From: Sporosarcina sp. JAI121
Lineage (GTDB): Bacteria; Bacillota; Bacilli; Bacillales_A; Planococcaceae
Direction: 5' to 3'
DNA: 64,000 nucleotides
Assembly: GCF_013408665.1 (NCBI RefSeq)
Contig: NZ_JACCCL010000001.1
Span: forward strand, 2,346,707-2,410,706
Shown here: positions 52,029-60,054 of the stretch, piece after piece
How positions within the stretch are numbered: the stretch's first letter is position 1
Layout: each line of letters begins with the position of its first letter
Notes under the pieces: model-generated
Told to the model about the DNA's origin: nothing
Databases searched by the model: none
The model's input: only the letters and a program-made list of their open reading frames with translations
Made by a program: the position numbers and the translations under genes

Positions 52029-52117
52029 ACGAATAAAAGAATCACTAAACCAATCAGCACAATTAACCCGAAAACTCCGACCAATAGTAGCAAGCCCATA
52101 AATGTTAATGAACCCAT
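52019..52117 (-). CDS. Single-pass membrane microprotein, 32 residues
   Basis: A strong AGGAGGAG ribosome binding site stands 6 bases before an ATG at 52117. The encoded peptide is one long hydrophobic helix (LLLLVGVFGLIVLIGLVILLF) preceded by MGSLTFMG and ending in VKK. Stop at 52019-52021. Size and shape match bacterial membrane microproteins; no family recognised. It converges on ytoA. The minisatellite at 52.2 kb lies upstream, so its promoter would be inside or near the repeat. Confidence 0.6.
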   Translation of the reverse strand: MGSLTFMGLLLLVGVFGLIVLIGLVILLFVKK

Positions 52118-52161
52118 TGTTTCTCCTCCTGAATGATTTTCTTTTTACCAATTGTACCATT

Positions 52162-52590
52162 CGATGAAACTCTATGACAGATGGCGCGAACTGGACGACT
52201 GATTCGAGAAACTGTACGACAGCGGACGTGAACTGGACGACAGAAACGAAACTATACGACAGATCACGCGAACTGGACGACTGATTCGAGAAACTGTACG
52301 ACAGCGGACGTGAACTGGACGACAGAAACGAAACTGGACGACGGATCACGCGAACTATACGACTGATTCGAGAAACTGTACGACAGCGGACGTGAACTGG
52401 ACGACAGAAACGAAACTGGACGACGGATGGCGCGAACTGTACGACGGATTCGAGAAACTATACGACAGCGGACGTAAACTGTACGACAGAAACGAAACTG
52501 GACGACGGATGGCGCGAACTGTACGACGGATTCGAGAAACTATACGACAGCGGACGTAAACTGTACGACAGAACTGGAAAACTCTACTTC
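52162..52590. repeat. Minisatellite, about 20-base unit in an 82-base higher-order period
   Basis: Units of the form GAACTGGACGACAG plus 6-8 variable bases alternate (ATTCGAGAAACTGTACGAC, AGCGGACGTGAACTGGACGAC, AGAAACGAAACTATACGAC, AGATCACGCGAACTGGACGAC). The set of four repeats every 82 bases for nearly five rounds, with G/T and G/A substitutions. Serine-rich frames across it are by-products. Confidence 0.85.
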
Positions 52591-52603
52591 ATCTGCCCAG
52601 GCA

Positions 52604-52690
52604 ATCTTCCTTTAAATTCGCTCCGGCTACCCCGGTACAGTAAGGCGCCTATGTTACGTTTATACATGTATTCACATAATCAACATATAT
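52604..52690 (-). repeat. Degenerate interspersed repeat copy
   Basis: TTCCTTTAAATTCGCTCCGGCTACCCCGG, TAAGGCGCC and the right end CAACATATATA correspond to the arms of the family; the central hairpin has been lost. Confidence 0.5.
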
Positions 52691-52736
52691 AAAAAAACGC
52701 TGGAAGACAGGATAAGTTCCCTGCTTCCAGCGTTTT
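52691..52736 (-). terminator. Terminator after metK
   Basis: Minus strand AAAACGCTGGAAGC / stem partner with TTTTTTT following, 7 bases past the metK stop. The stem is ACGCTGGAAG / CTTCCAGCGT with an interrupted loop. Confidence 0.9.
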
Positions 52737-52743
52737 CAGTAAA

Positions 52744-53940
52744 TTACCGACCTGCTTGTTCTTTTAATGCTCCGGCTTTATCCGTTTGTTCCCACGGTAG
52801 ATCAATGTCTGTGCGGCCGAAGTGACCGTATGCAGCCGTTTGTTTGTAAATAGGACGGCGCAGATCTAGCATTTTGATGATGCCTGCCGGGCGAAGGTCA
52901 AACAGTTCGCGCGTCAGTTCCACAAGTTTACTTTCTTCAACAGTGCTGGTCCCGAATGTATCGATGGAAATCGAGACGGGTTGAGCTACTCCGATCGCAT
53001 AGGCAAGTTGGACTTCACAACGATCTGCCAGTCCTGCAGCAACGATGTTTTTTGCGACATAACGTGCCGCATAAGAAGCCGAACGGTCAACTTTAGTTGC
53101 ATCTTTGCCTGAGAACGCGCCGCCGCCATGACGTGCATAGCCGCCGTATGTGTCGACGATGATCTTACGTCCTGTCAGACCCGCATCCCCTTGAGGGCCC
53201 CCTATTACGAAACGGCCAGTCGGGTTGATAAAGTACTTCGTGTCTTCATCAATCAACTCTGTCGGTACTACTGGATTAATGACGAATTCTTTAATATCGC
53301 TCTGAATTTGCTCAAGTGCCACTTCCGGGTGATGTTGCGCTGAAATGACAATTGTATCAATTCGGACAGGCGTATTGTTTTCATCATACTCGACAGTCAC
53401 TTGCGTTTTACCATCCGGGCGTAAGTAGGCAAGCGTCTCATCTTTGCGCACTTGTGCAAGGCGGTATGATAGTTTATGGGCTAAACTGATCGGCAGCGGC
53501 ATCAGTTCCGGTGTTTCATTACAAGCGTAACCGAACATCAACCCTTGGTCACCTGCTCCGATGTCTTCAAGTTCATCATCTGTCATTGATCCTTCGCGCG
53601 CTTCTAGTGCCTGGTCCACACCCGCAGCGATATCGGCTGATTGTTCATCGATTGCAGTCAGAACTGCAGATGTTTCCCAATCGAAACCGTATTTCGCACG
53701 CACGTAACCAATTCCTTTAACAGTATCACGCACCACTTTTGGTATATCGACATATGTTGTAGTTGTGATTTCCCCTGCTACAAGAACCAGTCCTGTAGTG
53801 ATCGTCGTTTCACAAGCAACACGTGCATTCGGGTCTTCTTCCAAAATCGCATCTAGAATTGCATCCGAAATCTGGTCACACATTTTATCCGGGTGTCCTT
53901 CAGTTACCGATTCTGAAGTAAATAGTCTGCGGTTAGTCAT
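52744..53940 (-). CDS. metK: S-adenosylmethionine synthetase
   Basis: Forms SAM from methionine and ATP. 398 residues with [20 protein letters not shown] at the N-terminus, the signature [12 protein letters not shown] near residue 118 and the glycine-rich [27 protein letters not shown] near 260-290. ATG after GGAGGAAA. A SAM-I riboswitch leader of about 330 bases precedes it, so expression falls when SAM is plentiful. Divergent from pckA as in B. subtilis. Confidence 0.97.
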   Translation of the reverse strand: MTNRRLFTSESVTEGHPDKMCDQISDAILDAILEEDPNARVACETTITTGLVLVAGEITTTTYVDIPKVVRDTVKGIGYVRAKYGFDWETSAVLTAIDEQSADIAAGVDQALEAREGSMTDDELEDIGAGDQGLMFGYACNETPELMPLPISLAHKLSYRLAQVRKDETLAYLRPDGKTQVTVEYDENNTPVRIDTIVISAQHHPEVALEQIQSDIKEFVINPVVPTELIDEDTKYFINPTGRFVIGGPQGDAGLTGRKIIVDTYGGYARHGGGAFSGKDATKVDRSASYAARYVAKNIVAAGLADRCEVQLAYAIGVAQPVSISIDTFGTSTVEESKLVELTRELFDLRPAGIIKMLDLRRPIYKQTAAYGHFGRTDIDLPWEQTDKAGALKEQAGR

Positions 53941-54068
53941 TTCGTTTCCTCCTTATATCCTACGAGATTGATACGGTACTCATATGTCCCATGTAGAGTC
54001 CTTCCATACCGGAATGGACTACAAGCCATTTCGAGCTCTATACACGAGGATTAAGGGCGATATCATAT

Positions 54069-54109
54069 AAAAAGCCCTTCACTCACGTACTAATACATGA
54101 GGAAAGGCA
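54069..54109 (-). terminator. Riboswitch-controlled terminator of metK
   Basis: GCCTTTCCTCA...TGAGTGAAGGGC stem with TTTTTATA, between the aptamer and the metK start. Expected to form when SAM is bound. Confidence 0.75.
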
Positions 54110-54130
54110 TGATTTCAAAGGCACCTTTCA

Positions 54131-54249
54131 CTCTTATCATACAAGGACCGTGCCTTGCTACAGGTTTGGCACCTTCGCGCAGACGGTAATGTCATTGCAG
54201 GTTGCCGGGTTTCATAGGGCCTGACCCCTCCACCAGCTCGGGATAAGAG
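54131..54249 (-). ncRNA. SAM-I (S-box) riboswitch aptamer
   Basis: Minus strand. P1 is CTCTTATC / GATAAGAG (54249-54242 and 54138-54131). The conserved GAGCTGGTGGAGGGG, GGCCCTATGAAACCCGGCAACC and AAGGTGCC elements are in order. This is the class that senses SAM in Firmicutes methionine genes. Confidence 0.97.
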
Positions 54250-54266
54250 TATCCGTTCAATTATTT

Positions 54267-54295
54267 ATGCTACGAAAAATCTTGTTCCATGTCAA
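54267..54295 (-). promoter_or_regulatory. metK leader promoter
   Basis: TTGACA (54295-54290), 17 bases, TAGCAT (54272-54267) on the minus strand, about 20 bases before the riboswitch P1. Confidence 0.7.
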
Positions 54296-54334
54296 ATCTT
54301 TTTACCTAATTCACATCAAAATGCTTGAGCTTTT

Positions 54335-54374
54335 AATTAGTATAGTTTATTATTCTCAATATGTTATACTAATT
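54335..54374 (+). promoter_or_regulatory. pckA control region with candidate CcpN sites
   Basis: TATGTTATACT (54360-54370) matches the CcpN box TRTGHYATAYW at every position. A second, inverted site TAAACTATACT (54349-54339) matches at 9 of 11. The two lie within a 10-bp perfect inverted repeat AATTAGTATA / TATACTAATT (54335-54344, 54365-54374). TATACT doubles as the -10 box; no good -35 is seen. CcpN represses pckA on glycolytic carbon in B. subtilis. Confidence 0.6.
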
Positions 54375-54430
54375 AGGAAATGTGATGACACCCACTTCAT
54401 GGGACTACATGCAAAGGACGGTATATAATT

Positions 54431-56017
54431 ATGATATCTGCAAAAATCAGCGACGACCTAAACAAAATTCTTTCTGGTGAAAATGTACACATTCAACTTT
54501 CGGTTCCACAGCTTGTTGAAAAAGCGGTAACTCGCGGAGAAGCTAAACTGACTTCGGATGGAGCTGTCACGGCTCAAACAGGAAAGTATACAGGTCGTTC
54601 CCCTAAGGATAAATATATTGTCGAGGAAGCGTCCTCCAAAGACAAAATCGATTGGGGCAGTGTTAACCGTCCAATTTCTTCCGATATTTTCGATTCCTTA
54701 TATAATAAAGTATTAACTCATTTAAAGAAAAAAGACGAACTGTTCGTCTTCAAGGGCTTTGCTGGTGCAGACCCGGCATCACGTCTATCCATTCAAGTCG
54801 TGAATGAATTCGCTTGGCATAACCTGTTCGTCCACCAATTGTTCATCCGTCCGACAGAAGATGAGCTAGTAACACACGAATCCCAGTTCACAATCGTTTC
54901 GGCGCCAACATTTAAAGCGAATCCTGCTGTCGACGGAACAAACTCGGAGACATTCATCATCGTTTCAATGGAGAAACGCATCGTTCTTATCGGCGGAACT
55001 GAATACGCCGGTGAAATGAAAAAGTCAATCTTCTCCATCATGAACTACTTGCTTCCCGAAAACGGAATTATGCCGATGCACTGTTCAGCTAACGTTGGGG
55101 AAGACGGTGATGTTGCATTATTCTTCGGACTTTCTGGAACTGGCAAAACAACACTTTCCGCCGATGCTAACCGTAAATTGATCGGTGATGATGAACACGG
55201 TTGGTCTGATACGGGCGTATTCAACATCGAAGGCGGCTGCTATGCAAAATGCATTAATCTGTCGCAAGAAAAAGAACCTGAAATCTTCGGTGCAATCCGA
55301 TTCGGCTCTGTGTTGGAAAACGTTGTCGTCGACCCGGAAACTCGCATTCCCGATTACAATGATGGCACGTTGACTGAAAACACGCGTGCAGCTTATCCAA
55401 TCCAAGCAATTGATAACATTGTCGATCCTTCAGTCGCGGGTCATCCGAATACGATTGTGTTCTTAACGGCCGATGCATTTGGCGTACTGCCTCCAATCTC
55501 GAAATTAACAAAAGAACAAGCAATGTATCACTTCCTTAGCGGCTTCACTTCGAAACTTGCTGGAACTGAACGCGGAATCACATCGCCTGAAGCAACATTC
55601 TCAACTTGCTTCGGTTCACCATTCCTCCCACTTCCAGCGACTGTGTACGCTGAAATGCTTGGGAAGAAAATCGATGAGCATGATGCACAAGTATTCCTGG
55701 TCAACACAGGATGGACTGGCGGCGTTTACGGCGTAGGTAAACGTATGGATCTGAAATACACGCGTACAATGGTACGTGCAGCGCTTGCAGGGGATTTGAA
55801 TGACGTTGAAACGGAAACCAACGGCATATTCGGTCTTGAAATGCCGATAGCTATCGATGGTATTCCGACAGAAGTCTTAAATCCGCGCAATGCATGGGCT
55901 GATGGTGATGCATATGATGTAAAAGCAAAAGAATTATCAAATATGTTCCGTGAAAACTTCAAAAAGTTCGGTACTGTTTCCGAGGAGATTACTCTTAAAG
56001 GCGGACCAATCGCCTAA
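54431..56017 (+). CDS. pckA: Phosphoenolpyruvate carboxykinase (ATP)
   Basis: Converts oxaloacetate to PEP, first step of gluconeogenesis. 528 residues with the kinase loop [13 protein letters not shown] near residue 240, preceded by [17 protein letters not shown], and [26 protein letters not shown], all diagnostic. The start ATG follows AAAGGACGG. It is divergent from metK and ends in a strong terminator. Confidence 0.97.
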   Translation: MISAKISDDLNKILSGENVHIQLSVPQLVEKAVTRGEAKLTSDGAVTAQTGKYTGRSPKDKYIVEEASSKDKIDWGSVNRPISSDIFDSLYNKVLTHLKKKDELFVFKGFAGADPASRLSIQVVNEFAWHNLFVHQLFIRPTEDELVTHESQFTIVSAPTFKANPAVDGTNSETFIIVSMEKRIVLIGGTEYAGEMKKSIFSIMNYLLPENGIMPMHCSANVGEDGDVALFFGLSGTGKTTLSADANRKLIGDDEHGWSDTGVFNIEGGCYAKCINLSQEKEPEIFGAIRFGSVLENVVVDPETRIPDYNDGTLTENTRAAYPIQAIDNIVDPSVAGHPNTIVFLTADAFGVLPPISKLTKEQAMYHFLSGFTSKLAGTERGITSPEATFSTCFGSPFLPLPATVYAEMLGKKIDEHDAQVFLVNTGWTGGVYGVGKRMDLKYTRTMVRAALAGDLNDVETETNGIFGLEMPIAIDGIPTEVLNPRNAWADGDAYDVKAKELSNMFRENFKKFGTVSEEITLKGGPIA

Positions 56018-56029
56018 TTATATATGTAT

Positions 56030-56063
56030 GGGGTAGCACATGTAAATGTGCTACCCCTTTTTT
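56030..56063 (+). terminator. Terminator after pckA
   Basis: GGGGTAGCACAT / ATGTGCTACCCC with a short GTAA loop, followed by TTTTTT. Confidence 0.92.
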
Positions 56064-56108
56064 CTGTCACCTTTCATTTTTAATCTCGAATCTGAAAAAA
56101 CCGCTTTT

Positions 56109-56900
56109 TCACTTCCCCTGCCTTCTCATCCAATTGCACAGATCACGTACTAACTGTGCATTCATAACGGGGGGAATGAAGTGCGTATACTCGGGAAAAT
56201 ACCATGTTTCGTACACTTTCTTATGTTCACGCAGTGCATTCTCCAGCAATATCGCCTGTTGAAATGAAACATTCTCGTCAATCATGCCATGAATGATCAA
56301 TACTGGTGCGGTAATTTCATCAACACGAAACAATGCCGTCCGGTTTCTGTATTCATCCGGCATATTATTCGGTGTCCCGCCAATTACCCTTTTCATCATC
56401 CGCCGCATGTCTTTCCGTTCATTGTACGTAAATACAATATCGGATACCCCTGACCACGTGACGACCGACGTGATATCCTCCCGTAAAATAGCTGTCCAAA
56501 GCGCCATGATGCCGCCCCTCGAAAACGCAAACAAATGAATTCGTTCTACATTGGTCTTAGGATTCTGCTTAAGGACATCAACAGCATTCAGCGCGTCCTG
56601 ACGATCTGCACCTGCAAACTCGTCTCGTCCTTCTCCGCCGCGATTTCCGCGGTAATAGGGTGCAAATACAACAAACCCCTGAGATGCGAATTGGGCGATC
56701 CGTGCGGGTCGAACCATTCCGACATGCTGCATGCCCCCTCTCAAGTAGATGATGCCTTCATAGTTTCCGTCTACAATCGGTTCTGCCATAAGTCCCTTCA
56801 CTTTCAAACCATCTGACAAATATGTAATTTCTTCAAGAAAAACGTGCGGGTTCGGTGAAGGGTAAGGCCTGCGATGAACAATCATACTATCATGATTCAT
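56109..56900 (-). CDS. ytmA: Alpha/beta hydrolase, prolyl oligopeptidase type (YtmA-like)
   Basis: 263 residues with VKGLMAEPIVDGNYEGIIYLRGG (oxyanion region), the elbow FAFSRGGIMALW near residues 123-134, aspartate in LIIHGMIDENVSF and histidine in PEYTHFIPP. Order and neighbourhood match B. subtilis YtmA, next to pckA and ytkD. Substrate unknown. Overlaps the NUDIX gene by 11 bases, so the two are one operon. Confidence 0.85.
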   Translation of the reverse strand: MNHDSMIVHRRPYPSPNPHVFLEEITYLSDGLKVKGLMAEPIVDGNYEGIIYLRGGMQHVGMVRPARIAQFASQGFVVFAPYYRGNRGGEGRDEFAGADRQDALNAVDVLKQNPKTNVERIHLFAFSRGGIMALWTAILREDITSVVTWSGVSDIVFTYNERKDMRRMMKRVIGGTPNNMPDEYRNRTALFRVDEITAPVLIIHGMIDENVSFQQAILLENALREHKKVYETWYFPEYTHFIPPVMNAQLVRDLCNWMRRQGK

Positions 56901-57351
56901 GTGCTTCCACCCACTCTCTTAACAATTCCATCCCTGTGTCCTTCATATGAAAACTCAATTCTTCGCAAGCATCAAGTTCATCATTTGTCATCCACAGAGC
57001 GCCTCCCGTTTCGTAAAGTCTCGGATTCTCATCAATCTCTGCAACTTTACCCGTAAAAACTGCTTTGCAAAAGGTGATATTGCTGCGAACGATGTATTCC
57101 GCAAAATTAGTAACATCTGTAATGGTGACACCGGTTTCTTCAATCGTTTCCCGTATGGCGGCTTGCTCGATGGTTTCTCCCTTTTCCGCTTTACCACCCG
57201 GGAACTCTATCCCCCGAACTGAATGGCGGGTCAGAAGCCATTTTTCTTTATATTTCAGCACGACAAGAACATGCCGAGCAGGCATCCCGGAATGATTTCT
57301 TCCAAAGATCAGCTCGACACGGCCACCGTTTACATCATTAAATGTAAGCAT
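56890..57351 (-). CDS. ytkD: NUDIX hydrolase, YtkD-like nucleoside triphosphatase
   Basis: 153 residues with the complete NUDIX box GGKAEKGETIEQAAIRETIEETGV (starting near residue 52; Gx5Ex7REUxEExGU). YtkD of Bacillus sanitises oxidised nucleotides such as 8-oxo-dGTP and is linked to spores and stress. ATG start with an AGGACGGG-like site. Upstream of ytmA in the same operon. Confidence 0.88.
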   Translation of the reverse strand: MLTFNDVNGGRVELIFGRNHSGMPARHVLVVLKYKEKWLLTRHSVRGIEFPGGKAEKGETIEQAAIRETIEETGVTITDVTNFAEYIVRSNITFCKAVFTGKVAEIDENPRLYETGGALWMTNDELDACEELSFHMKDTGMELLREWVEAHES

Positions 57352-57375
57352 AGAAATCCCGTCCTTTTGTTCATT

Positions 57376-57705
57376 CTAGCGTTGGGCGGCATTCCTATCA
57401 ACAAAATACGGAAGTTCTTCGATGAACCGTTTCGTATTTTCATCCGTAAACTCATGAATAAGCGCATACAATCTCATTGTACGTTCATCGACTTTGTAAT
57501 TATTCCTACCATAATGATAAGGCATGAACGGTAAATGCGATCTTAGGAAATTTCGGAATTCAAGCTCGTATATCTGTTTAAACAAACGATGAAAAACGGG
57601 AATATACTCACGTTCCACATCGACTTCAAATTCCCACGGGGAATCATCCGGGTGATAATAAACTTGCTGATTCACGATCGAAACGTATATTTTGTATTTT
57701 TCCAT
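57376..57705 (-). CDS. Bacillales protein of unknown function, 109 residues
   Basis: MEKYKIYVSIVNQQVYYHPDDSPWEFEVDVEREYIPVFHRLFKQIY and so on: a soluble alpha/beta protein rich in aromatic residues and histidine (LPFMPYHYGRNNYKVDERTMRLYALIHEF), without recognised catalytic motif. I use the ATG at 57705, 9 bases after AAAGG; the ATG three codons upstream is too close to the site. I have a vague memory of homologues in Bacillus but no assigned name. Directly upstream of ytkD. Confidence 0.7.
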   Translation of the reverse strand: MEKYKIYVSIVNQQVYYHPDDSPWEFEVDVEREYIPVFHRLFKQIYELEFRNFLRSHLPFMPYHYGRNNYKVDERTMRLYALIHEFTDENTKRFIEELPYFVDRNAAQR

Positions 57706-57751
57706 GCTACCCATCCTTTTTTCTTTTTAGCATGGCTTACAATGAACAAAA

Positions 57752-57787
57752 GCATGCATCCCCTTTTACAGGGGATGCATGCTTTTT
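57752..57787. terminator. Bidirectional terminator
   Basis: Perfect 12-bp stem GCATGCATCCCC / GGGGATGCATGC with T-runs on both sides, at the end of the YjfB-like gene. Confidence 0.88.
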
Positions 57788-57793
57788 CACGAT

Positions 57794-57976
57794 TTACGCT
57801 TTCACGTCAATCGAAGCTCCTTTGTGAGGATGAGCGGAAACTGACTGATCAGATAAACTATTCATCATTTCAGTAGCCGCTACAGTGTTCATGGAAAGAG
57901 CGTTGTTTAAAACACTTAACTGAACAGTCGATTGCAAACTTCTTAATTGACCGGCCATTATGGAACTCATATCCAC
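57794..57976 (-). CDS. YjfB-like putative motility protein
   Basis: 60 residues ending in GASIDVKA, with alternating hydrophobic and polar helix (MSSIMAGQLRSLQSTVQLSVLNNALSMNTVAATEMMNSL). Matches the YjfB family (putative motility protein), which has this length and C-terminal motif. GTG start at 57976, about 9 bases after GGGGAG. In Bacillus yjfB is in the flagellar sigma-D regulon; no such promoter was searched for here. Confidence 0.75.
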   Translation of the reverse strand: MDMSSIMAGQLRSLQSTVQLSVLNNALSMNTVAATEMMNSLSDQSVSAHPHKGASIDVKA

Positions 57977-58037
57977 ACGCCATCACTCCCCTCAAGTTTA
58001 CTATCGACATTTCATCCATCTTTTGAATTCATATTAC

Positions 58038-58487
58038 TTATTTATTGTCTTCACCGAGAAATGCATTCAGCATCCATTGATGTTTCTCGATACTTTGGTA
58101 GGTCGCGTTCAGTAAGTCTTCGGTCATATCGTCGCCATCTTTAGCGGCCAAATCCATCCCTTTTTTCAAGGACTTCATAATTTCGCCGAAATCAGCAACA
58201 ACCGTCTTTACCATTCCATCCTCTTTTTCCTTTCCTGTCGCTTCTTTTACGACAGATTGCTCAAGATGCTCTTTCAGCGTCGCAACCGGATTACCTCCAA
58301 GTGTCAATATACGTTCCGCAATCTCATCCATATGCAACGTTGCTTCATTATACAATTCTTCAAATTTCGCATGCAAAGTAAAGAAATGATGTCCTTTTAT
58401 GTACCAATGGTAATTATGAAGTTTCGCATACATCACCGACCATGTTGATACTTGCACATTCAATTCATCGATAAGTTCTTTTGACAT
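58038..58487 (-). CDS. dps: Dps family ferritin-like DNA-binding stress protein
   Basis: 149 residues forming a four-helix ferroxidase shell protein: ligands in NYHWYIKGHHFFTLHAKFEELYNEATLHMDEIAERI (two histidines and the Asp/Glu pair at the dimer interface). Binds iron and protects DNA from peroxide. A GTTTAT ... GTGGTA pair upstream faintly resembles a sigma-B promoter, as in B. subtilis dps, but the match is weak. Divergent from yidD. ATG with AGGGAGAG upstream. Confidence 0.92.
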   Translation of the reverse strand: MSKELIDELNVQVSTWSVMYAKLHNYHWYIKGHHFFTLHAKFEELYNEATLHMDEIAERILTLGGNPVATLKEHLEQSVVKEATGKEKEDGMVKTVVADFGEIMKSLKKGMDLAAKDGDDMTEDLLNATYQSIEKHQWMLNAFLGEDNK

Positions 58488-58589
58488 AAAAAATCTCTCC
58501 CTTTTTTTGTTTTATATAATTCATCTCTCTGTTAATTTACCACCAAAGACACTACAATAAACATATAGGCGTTATTAGGGAGATTTTAA

Positions 58590-58820
58590 ATGAAAAGAAT
58601 AATAATCGGCATCATCAAATTATATCAAAAGGTAATTTCACCATTGACGCCGCCTTCATGCCGTTTTTATCCCACCTGTTCACACTACGGCATTGAAGCT
58701 GTTGAAAAACATGGTGTATTGAAAGGCTTATGGCTTGCAGTACGCCGGATTTCAAAATGCCATCCGTTCCATGAAGGCGGATTTGACCCCGTACCCGAGA
58801 AAGAATCTCAAAAAATGTAA
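58590..58820 (+). CDS. yidD: Membrane protein insertion efficiency factor YidD
   Basis: 76 residues with the family core [49 protein letters not shown] (three conserved cysteines). Equivalent to B. subtilis YtjA. It assists YidC-dependent insertion. ATG with AGGGAG site, followed by a terminator. Confidence 0.95.
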   Translation: MKRIIIGIIKLYQKVISPLTPPSCRFYPTCSHYGIEAVEKHGVLKGLWLAVRRISKCHPFHEGGFDPVPEKESQKM

Positions 58821-58832
58821 TTTACTTCACAA

Positions 58833-58868
58833 GATGGTTTGGCACGGCTGCCGGACCATCTTTTTTTC
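58833..58868 (+). terminator. Terminator after yidD
   Basis: AGATGGT-GGC / GCC-ACCATCT stem followed by TTTTTTT. Confidence 0.88.
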
Positions 58869-58893
58869 GATAAAAATAAAACCGCTAATTTAG

Positions 58894-58960
58894 TTGCCAA
58901 ATCGGAAACTCTCTTGTATGATAAAAAAGTCAGTTCGCTAAATCGTAATCGTTACTATTA
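58894..58960 (+). promoter_or_regulatory. Promoter and Zur box of the zinc-binding lipoprotein gene
   Basis: TTGCCA (58894-58899), 17 bases, TATGAT (58917-58922), then at 58940-58960 a 9-1-9 style dyad with left half AAATCGTAAT (perfect) and right half GTTACTATTA (7 of 10 matching). This is the Bacillus Zur operator pattern. Placement just after the start site suggests repression at sufficient zinc. Confidence 0.8.
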
Positions 58961-58982
58961 AGAAAAACGGAGGATACATCTA

Positions 58983-59960
58983 ATGAACAAGAGATTCTTA
59001 ATCATCTTTTCCGCAATTATAATTATGCTACTCAGTGCTTGCAACAATAATGAGGTACCGCAAAAAAAGGCAGAAACCGGAACAGATAATGAAAAATTAT
59101 CCGTTTATACAACTGTCTACCCTCTTCAATATTTCACCGAACGGATCGGCGGCGACCAAGTAAATGTCAAGTCCATCTATCCTGCCGGCTCGGACGAGCA
59201 TACATTTGACCCTACGCAAAAAGATATGATGGCACTTGCTGACTCGGATCTATTTTTCTATGTCGGTCTAGGGCTCGAAGGGTTTGTAGATAATGCCAAA
59301 AAAACATTGAAAAATGAACATGTAAAAATGGTGGCGACAGCTGAAGATATTCCTGAAGAAATGCTTGAAGAAGGACATGATGATCATGAAGGGCATGACA
59401 GTGATGAAGGGCATGAAGGGCATAATCATGGCAGTCTCGATCCGCATGTTTGGATTTCACCAGTGCTAAGTGCCGAATTAGCTACTTCCATCAAAGAAGA
59501 ATTAATTGAGGCAAAACCAGAAATGAAAGATGAATTCGAGAAGAATTTCAAACAATTGTTAGTTGAAATTGCCGAACTTGATGGCAAATTCCAAGAAATG
59601 GCCGCCAATGCGCCTTCCAAAACATTCTTTGTTTCTCACGCTTCATTCGGTTATATTGCCAATGCATACGGTCTTAAACAAGTCGCAATTGCAGGACTTA
59701 ATTCACAGAGCGAGCCTTCACAAAAACAATTAGCCATAATTGTCAAAGAAGCAAAAGAGCAGGATGTACACTATGTACTATTTGAACAGAATGTTTCATC
59801 AAAGCTGACGGAAGTCGTCCGCAAAGAAATCGGTGCAGAATCATTGATGCTTCATAATCTAGGTGTATTAACAGTCGAAGATGTAAAGAACAATGAAACT
59901 TATTTCTCTTTGATGGAGCGCAATATTGAAACACTTAAGAAAGCATTGAGTGGTAAGTAA
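58983..59960 (+). CDS. znuA: Zinc ABC transporter substrate-binding lipoprotein (ZnuA/AdcA-like)
   Basis: 325 residues, lipobox LLSAC (Cys near 20). The cluster A-I fold has three metal-binding histidines in SDEHTFDPT, LDPHVWISP and VSHASFGYI. Between the first and second there is a histidine/acid-rich loop (about residues 124-150, many HDD/HEG units) that is typical of zinc, not manganese, proteins. ATG after GGAGG. Preceded by a Zur box. The permease and ATPase genes are not adjacent in the window. Monocistronic. Confidence 0.9.
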   Translation: MNKRFLIIFSAIIIMLLSACNNNEVPQKKAETGTDNEKLSVYTTVYPLQYFTERIGGDQVNVKSIYPAGSDEHTFDPTQKDMMALADSDLFFYVGLGLEGFVDNAKKTLKNEHVKMVATAEDIPEEMLEEGHDDHEGHDSDEGHEGHNHGSLDPHVWISPVLSAELATSIKEELIEAKPEMKDEFEKNFKQLLVEIAELDGKFQEMAANAPSKTFFVSHASFGYIANAYGLKQVAIAGLNSQSEPSQKQLAIIVKEAKEQDVHYVLFEQNVSSKLTEVVRKEIGAESLMLHNLGVLTVEDVKNNETYFSLMERNIETLKKALSGK

Positions 59961-59967
59961 TTGAAGA

Positions 59968-60015
59968 AAGGCTGTCCCGCATACCGGTTTTCTGGTATAC
60001 GGGACAGCCTTTTTT
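59968..60015. terminator. Terminator between znuA and menE
   Basis: AAGGCTGTCCCG / CGGGACAGCCTT with an ATACC/GGTAT extension, followed by TTTTTT on the plus strand and a weaker T-run on the other side. Confidence 0.9.
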
Positions 60016-60054
60016 GCGGTTATAGTGGATTGCAGTGACAGTCCCGATATTCCC

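Noticed and set aside
51816..52349. 177-codon serine-rich frame on the minus strand
   Set aside because: It is produced by the minisatellite and the opposite strand of ytoA; low complexity and no ribosome binding site.
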